Made by a program: the position numbers and the translations under genes | Notes under the pieces: model-generated | The model's database searches: none | What the model was told of the DNA's origin: nothing | Seen by the model: the letters and a program-made list of their open reading frames with translations, nothing else | Assembly (NCBI RefSeq): GCF_900141905.1 | Contig: NZ_FQZF01000039.1 | Location: 1 to 39,264, forward strand | DNA from: Muricoccus roseus | GTDB taxonomy: Bacteria; Pseudomonadota; Alphaproteobacteria; Acetobacterales; Acetobacteraceae | Length of the DNA stretch: 39,264 nucleotides | Direction of reading: 5' to 3' | In this document: positions 36,831 through 39,264 of the stretch, piece by piece | How the letters are laid out: every line of letters begins with the position of its first letter | Numbering within the stretch: the stretch's first letter is position 1

Positions 36831-37352
36831 ATGGACACAAACTACTCGAACAGCCGTGGAGTTCTGCCGGGTTTGCGGCGAGCCGAGGCTTCTTCCAGGG
36901 CTCATGAGCCTCAGATCTCATTGTCCCTCGCCGAACTGTATGCAGAGCAGGACAACCGTCGGCTAAAGGGCATGGAAAGCGCCGCTGACGCCGAGAGGAT
37001 AGGACGAACCCAAGGGAGAAGCGCCCGCGAGCGTTTTGACGCGCGGCAGCTGACAGACACCGATCGTCAGGAGATCCTATCGAAGATTCGGGTGGGATTT
37101 GAGAGCGGACAGCGTGAAGTGACGCTTTCATCCTGGCACTCCGACTTCTGTACCGACGGTGGACGAGGAGTGAACAATCGCTTCGCTGACTGGCAAAACA
37201 CTCTGCCGGCCGGCGCAAGGATCTTCGTGAAGTTCTGGCAGGAGGCCCTGCGCCCGGGCGGCTTTGGGCTAAGTAGCCGGATACTGAACTTCCCGGGCGG
37301 CGTACTCGGAGATGTGGGCCTCTTCGTCACGTGGCCAGAAACGAGAGCCTAG
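36831..37352 (+). CDS. Island protein of unknown function, conserved-looking
   Basis: 173 residues; no function recognised. The first ~65 residues are polar and probably disordered. The second part is compact: LTDTDRQEILSKIRVGFESG, SDFCTDGGRGVNN, DWQNTL, then KFWQEALRPGGFGLSSRIL..FPGGVLGDVGLFVTW. I remember a family of short proteins with F-C-T-D-G-G-R-A-I-N-N, a W..TL spacing and an ending F-P-G-G-x-x-G-D-x-x-L-F-x-T-W, often on plasmids and islands. Balanced amino-acid use supports a real gene. The ATG at 36831 has GAGGGG some 9 bases upstream. No signal peptide or membrane helix. Confidence 0.62.
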   Translation: MDTNYSNSRGVLPGLRRAEASSRAHEPQISLSLAELYAEQDNRRLKGMESAADAERIGRTQGRSARERFDARQLTDTDRQEILSKIRVGFESGQREVTLSSWHSDFCTDGGRGVNNRFADWQNTLPAGARIFVKFWQEALRPGGFGLSSRILNFPGGVLGDVGLFVTWPETRA

Positions 37353-37824
37353 AACGCAATATTCGGCGTGGCGAAGATACGTCTTGTTCGTCGCGCAAAT
37401 GTAGAGCAATCTATTGTAGCTGGCCGCAGATTGATTACCGATCGGGATGCGTTAACTCGCCAGCACGCCTGCTCGTTCGACCGTAGTTCACCCCGATCAG
37501 CACTCCAGAATGTAATGCACGGCAGAGCCGTGGTTGGCCTCTCCGTAAGCCACTTGATCATTGACTAGCTACGGTCGAGCCGGCGTTCTTGCCCGAAGCC
37601 TTCTCCATGCCGCCACACCTGCGCAAGTGCGTACTGGGAGCGCATAGGTCGGCATCGTGCATACGACCTACCGGCGCCTTTTTGGCTTTCAAGCTGACTA
37701 AGGTGCCGGCGACTAAGATCGGTGCACACGCGATGTGTGTTCAACTCAGCGACGGCAACTGGCCAGCAGCATGCCCTCCGCGCCGAGTGTAGCCGCTTGC
37801 TCAAAACCAGAAAGGAACAGAGCC
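37353..37824. other. Island spacer without a convincing gene
   Basis: 472 bases with composition near 57% GC. Two short frames (37368-37568 plus; 37565-37885 minus) have no ribosome binding site and no recognisable protein character, so I do not call them. No tRNA, strong hairpin or repeat was seen. Confidence 0.5.
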
Positions 37825-38280
37825 ATGTCTGAGCGCCTAATTGACGTACTCGATGAGCACGGCCGGGTTCGACACACTTATCCAATCACGTTGGGAGAGC
37901 CGGGCGCCTCCGCAGCGGAGGAGAGCTATGAAGCAAAAGCACTGGAGGCCGCGGCACACAGTGAGCTGGCACCGGACGAGGAGCTCCGGGAGTTCACTGC
38001 AAAGCCTCATGCTAGTCGGAGCGGCCCGTTGCAGCCGTATGGCGATTCGCTCCGCAGCGATTCGGAGACGAAGCTTGGCCTGGAGCAGGTGGTCCGTGAG
38101 CACGCTTACTTGCTGTGGGTTGAGGAAGGGCGGCCGGAAGGTCGGGCGACTGATCACTGGAGGCGGGCACTCGAGGAGCACGTTCGCCACCGTGCATATG
38201 TGCTCTGGCGCCAGGAGGGCTGCCCCGAAGGCCGTGCCGAGGAGCATTGGAACCGTGTCTGCGAATTTCAGGAGTTCTGA
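37825..38280 (+). CDS. Protein with two DUF2934 modules
   Basis: 151 residues. An N-terminal module (VLDEHGRVRHTYPITLGEPG..., 8-60) is followed by two DUF2934 repeats at about 88-117 and 118-148. Each reads REHAYLLWVEEGRPEGRA.DHW or RHRAYVLWRQEGCPEGRAEEHW, the family pattern AY.lW...G.PeGr...hW. DUF2934 has no known function; in alphaproteobacteria such proteins are frequent on plasmids and near stress genes (recollection). AAAGGAAC before the ATG at 37825 sets the start; the frame to 37735 lacks support. The protein is soluble and acidic/basic mixed, probably cytosolic. Confidence 0.75.
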   Translation: MSERLIDVLDEHGRVRHTYPITLGEPGASAAEESYEAKALEAAAHSELAPDEELREFTAKPHASRSGPLQPYGDSLRSDSETKLGLEQVVREHAYLLWVEEGRPEGRATDHWRRALEEHVRHRAYVLWRQEGCPEGRAEEHWNRVCEFQEF

Positions 38281-38339
38281 GGGAAGAAAAGCGTCGTCTT
38301 AAACCTTGTTCTGCCGCAGGGCCGGCTGGAGGAGCACTG

Positions 38340-38711
38340 ATGAATAAGCTGATGTGGCGTATCGCCAGCAACATCGAGCCCGCTGCAGAATCCCTATACA
38401 GGGCCGGAACTCCAGGAAAATGGAAAATCTCCTGGGAACTGAATCGGAGTTTGACTCGTGTCGCAACGGCCGGGGTAGACCATCGGAGTGAGTTTTGCAT
38501 GCAGCCTGCCGCAGGCTGCACGTGGACACCCGGCTCTATGGCCGCAACAGAGATCGCTGACGTAGGCGCGAAGCTATTCCTTACGCTCGGCACGGCGAGT
38601 TGGTCGCGCGACAGTGTGCCGGATCAACATAGCGTCTCCCCGCTCATGGCTGAGCGCATTAGAGACGCCGAAATGCGCGGTGAGAAAGCGCCGTCGCGAG
38701 GAGGTCATTGA
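38340..38711 (+). CDS. Unrecognised 123-residue island protein
   Basis: 123 residues starting MNKLMWRIASNIEPAAESLY, not recognised. No membrane helix or signal peptide, two cysteines (near 53 and 60) and a charged C-terminal helix (MAERIRDAEMRGEKAP). GGAGGAG lies five bases before the ATG, the best ribosome binding site in this stretch. Its TGA overlaps the ATG of the next gene (bases 38709-38713), so the two would be translationally coupled. It follows the DUF2934 gene after 59 bases. The middle part (TRVATAGVDHRSEFC) looks less protein-like, so the frame is moderately supported only. Confidence 0.5.
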   Translation: MNKLMWRIASNIEPAAESLYRAGTPGKWKISWELNRSLTRVATAGVDHRSEFCMQPAAGCTWTPGSMAATEIADVGAKLFLTLGTASWSRDSVPDQHSVSPLMAERIRDAEMRGEKAPSRGGH

Positions 38712-38860
38712 TGGTTGGCGCTGCATTCTTCTGGTGGGCCGCGGCGATGCTTGCCATCGGTGCCGTTGCGCTGATCGCCACGCAGCTGGGACTTGGTCTT
38801 GCTTTCCTCGTCCTGGGTGCCGCGGTTCTGCTGGGTTACCGGGCTGCAGCGGTAGGCTGA
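38711..38860 (+). CDS. 49-residue two-helix membrane peptide
   Basis: 49 residues from the ATG at 38711: MVGAAFFWWAAAMLAIGAV, then LIATQLGLGLAFLVLGAAVLL and a short GYRAAAVG end. Two hydrophobic helices with almost no charge, so a small inner-membrane protein. GGAGG lies six bases before the ATG and the start overlaps the preceding stop (TGATG), both arguing for a real gene. No function recognised. It is the last supported gene in the window. Confidence 0.6.
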   Translation: MVGAAFFWWAAAMLAIGAVALIATQLGLGLAFLVLGAAVLLGYRAAAVG

Positions 38861-39264
38861 TCCTCACAGCAATCCGGGCAGTCGCCCTCTTGCGCACGTC
38901 AATATACATCCCGAGTTGAACGTGCCGTTCGGCGTGGGTTCGACAGCTTCAAGCGCGGTCCTTCCCCCATCCGCCGCGCTAGTCGGCGCTCTACTCATCC
39001 GCCAGGCGACGTCGTCGTACCCGACAACGTCGCCGCAGCTTGGGTCGCCGGTGCTGAATCGGCCCTCCCAGCCGTAAGTGCGGCGCTTCCTTCGCGGGTG
39101 CCTTTCAACTCCGCCACGCATCTCACCGAGCAGGTTTCCAGGCTGACACCGGAGATCCGCAAGATGCCGGACCAATGCATCCCATCCGACCTCCGGAACT
39201 ATCTCGGATGCCTAACAGGTTGCTGAAGAAGTCGGCCCTCGACGCGATTTGAGGAACATGATTC
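38861..39264. other. Island end of window, no clear gene; possible insertion-sequence end
   Basis: A frame is open from 38861 to about 39225 on the plus strand with protein-like stretches (VVVPDNVAAAWVAGAES, then FNSATHLTEQVSRLTPEIRK) but has no usable start, so it may be a gene remnant. From about 39211 the sequence AACAGGTTGCTGAAGAAG followed by GAGGAACATGATTC at the edge looks like an insertion-sequence terminal repeat and transposase start, which cannot be confirmed here. Confidence 0.35.

Noticed and set aside
38864-39175. A 103-codon minus-strand frame near the window end
   Set aside because: TTG-type start, no ribosome binding site and no recognisable protein character.

Overview
The window looks like a chromosomal segment of a high-GC alphaproteobacterium, most likely a Roseomonas-like member of the Acetobacteraceae (inference). 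The signs are very GC-rich coding DNA up to about 35.9 kb, the alphaproteobacterial flagellar regulators FlbT, FlaF and FlbD, sites resembling CtrA boxes, and a fliF-fliG-fliH/flbE-fliN-flbD gene order like the Caulobacter fliF operon.

Layout. 1-7.7 kb is housekeeping: the 3' end of a chemoreceptor, psd and pssA (phosphatidylethanolamine synthesis), a LysM cell-wall protein, a cytochrome b561 facing a cytochrome c'-type protein, tRNA-Pro(CGG), a Gcw_chp-type outer-membrane protein, a DUF2842 membrane peptide, apt and an unrecognised exported protein. 7.7-25.7 kb is a flagellar cluster in two divergent arms. The leftward arm is flgE-flgK-flgL-flagellin-flbT-flaF-DUF1217 (hook, junction, filament and flagellin control). 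The rightward arm is fliK-flgD-fliF-fliG-fliH-fliN-flbD-flhA-flhF-flhG (hook length control, MS/C ring, export gate, the sigma-54 activator, polar placement). flhF carries an apparent one-base frameshift.

The arms are linked by regulation that can be read from the sequence. Two divergent -24/-12 elements lie between flgE and fliK and a third precedes flbT. CtrA-like boxes precede fliF and, on the reverse strand, the flagellin gene. This suggests a CtrA to fliF-operon/FlbD to sigma-54 hook and flbT cascade, by analogy with Caulobacter.

25.7-34.4 kb holds a REP-like hairpin cluster, a TPR-methyltransferase, an OpgC-like acyltransferase paired with an SGNH-like protein, the rplU-rpmA-obgE ribosome cluster, an unrecognised exported protein, a D,D-carboxypeptidase with a SPOR domain, and tRNA-Ser(CGA).

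34.4 kb to the end appears to be the left part of an integrated element. A P4-type tyrosine integrase starts 178 bp past the tRNA-Ser 3' end, preceded by three CCGGGTAA repeats. Beyond it GC content and gene density drop, and small genes with good ribosome binding sites appear: a membrane peptide, a 44-residue basic peptide, a 173-residue conserved-looking protein, a protein with two DUF2934 modules, and a coupled pair ending in a 49-residue two-helix membrane peptide. The right end of the element is not in the window. The last 60 bases may be the end of an insertion sequence.
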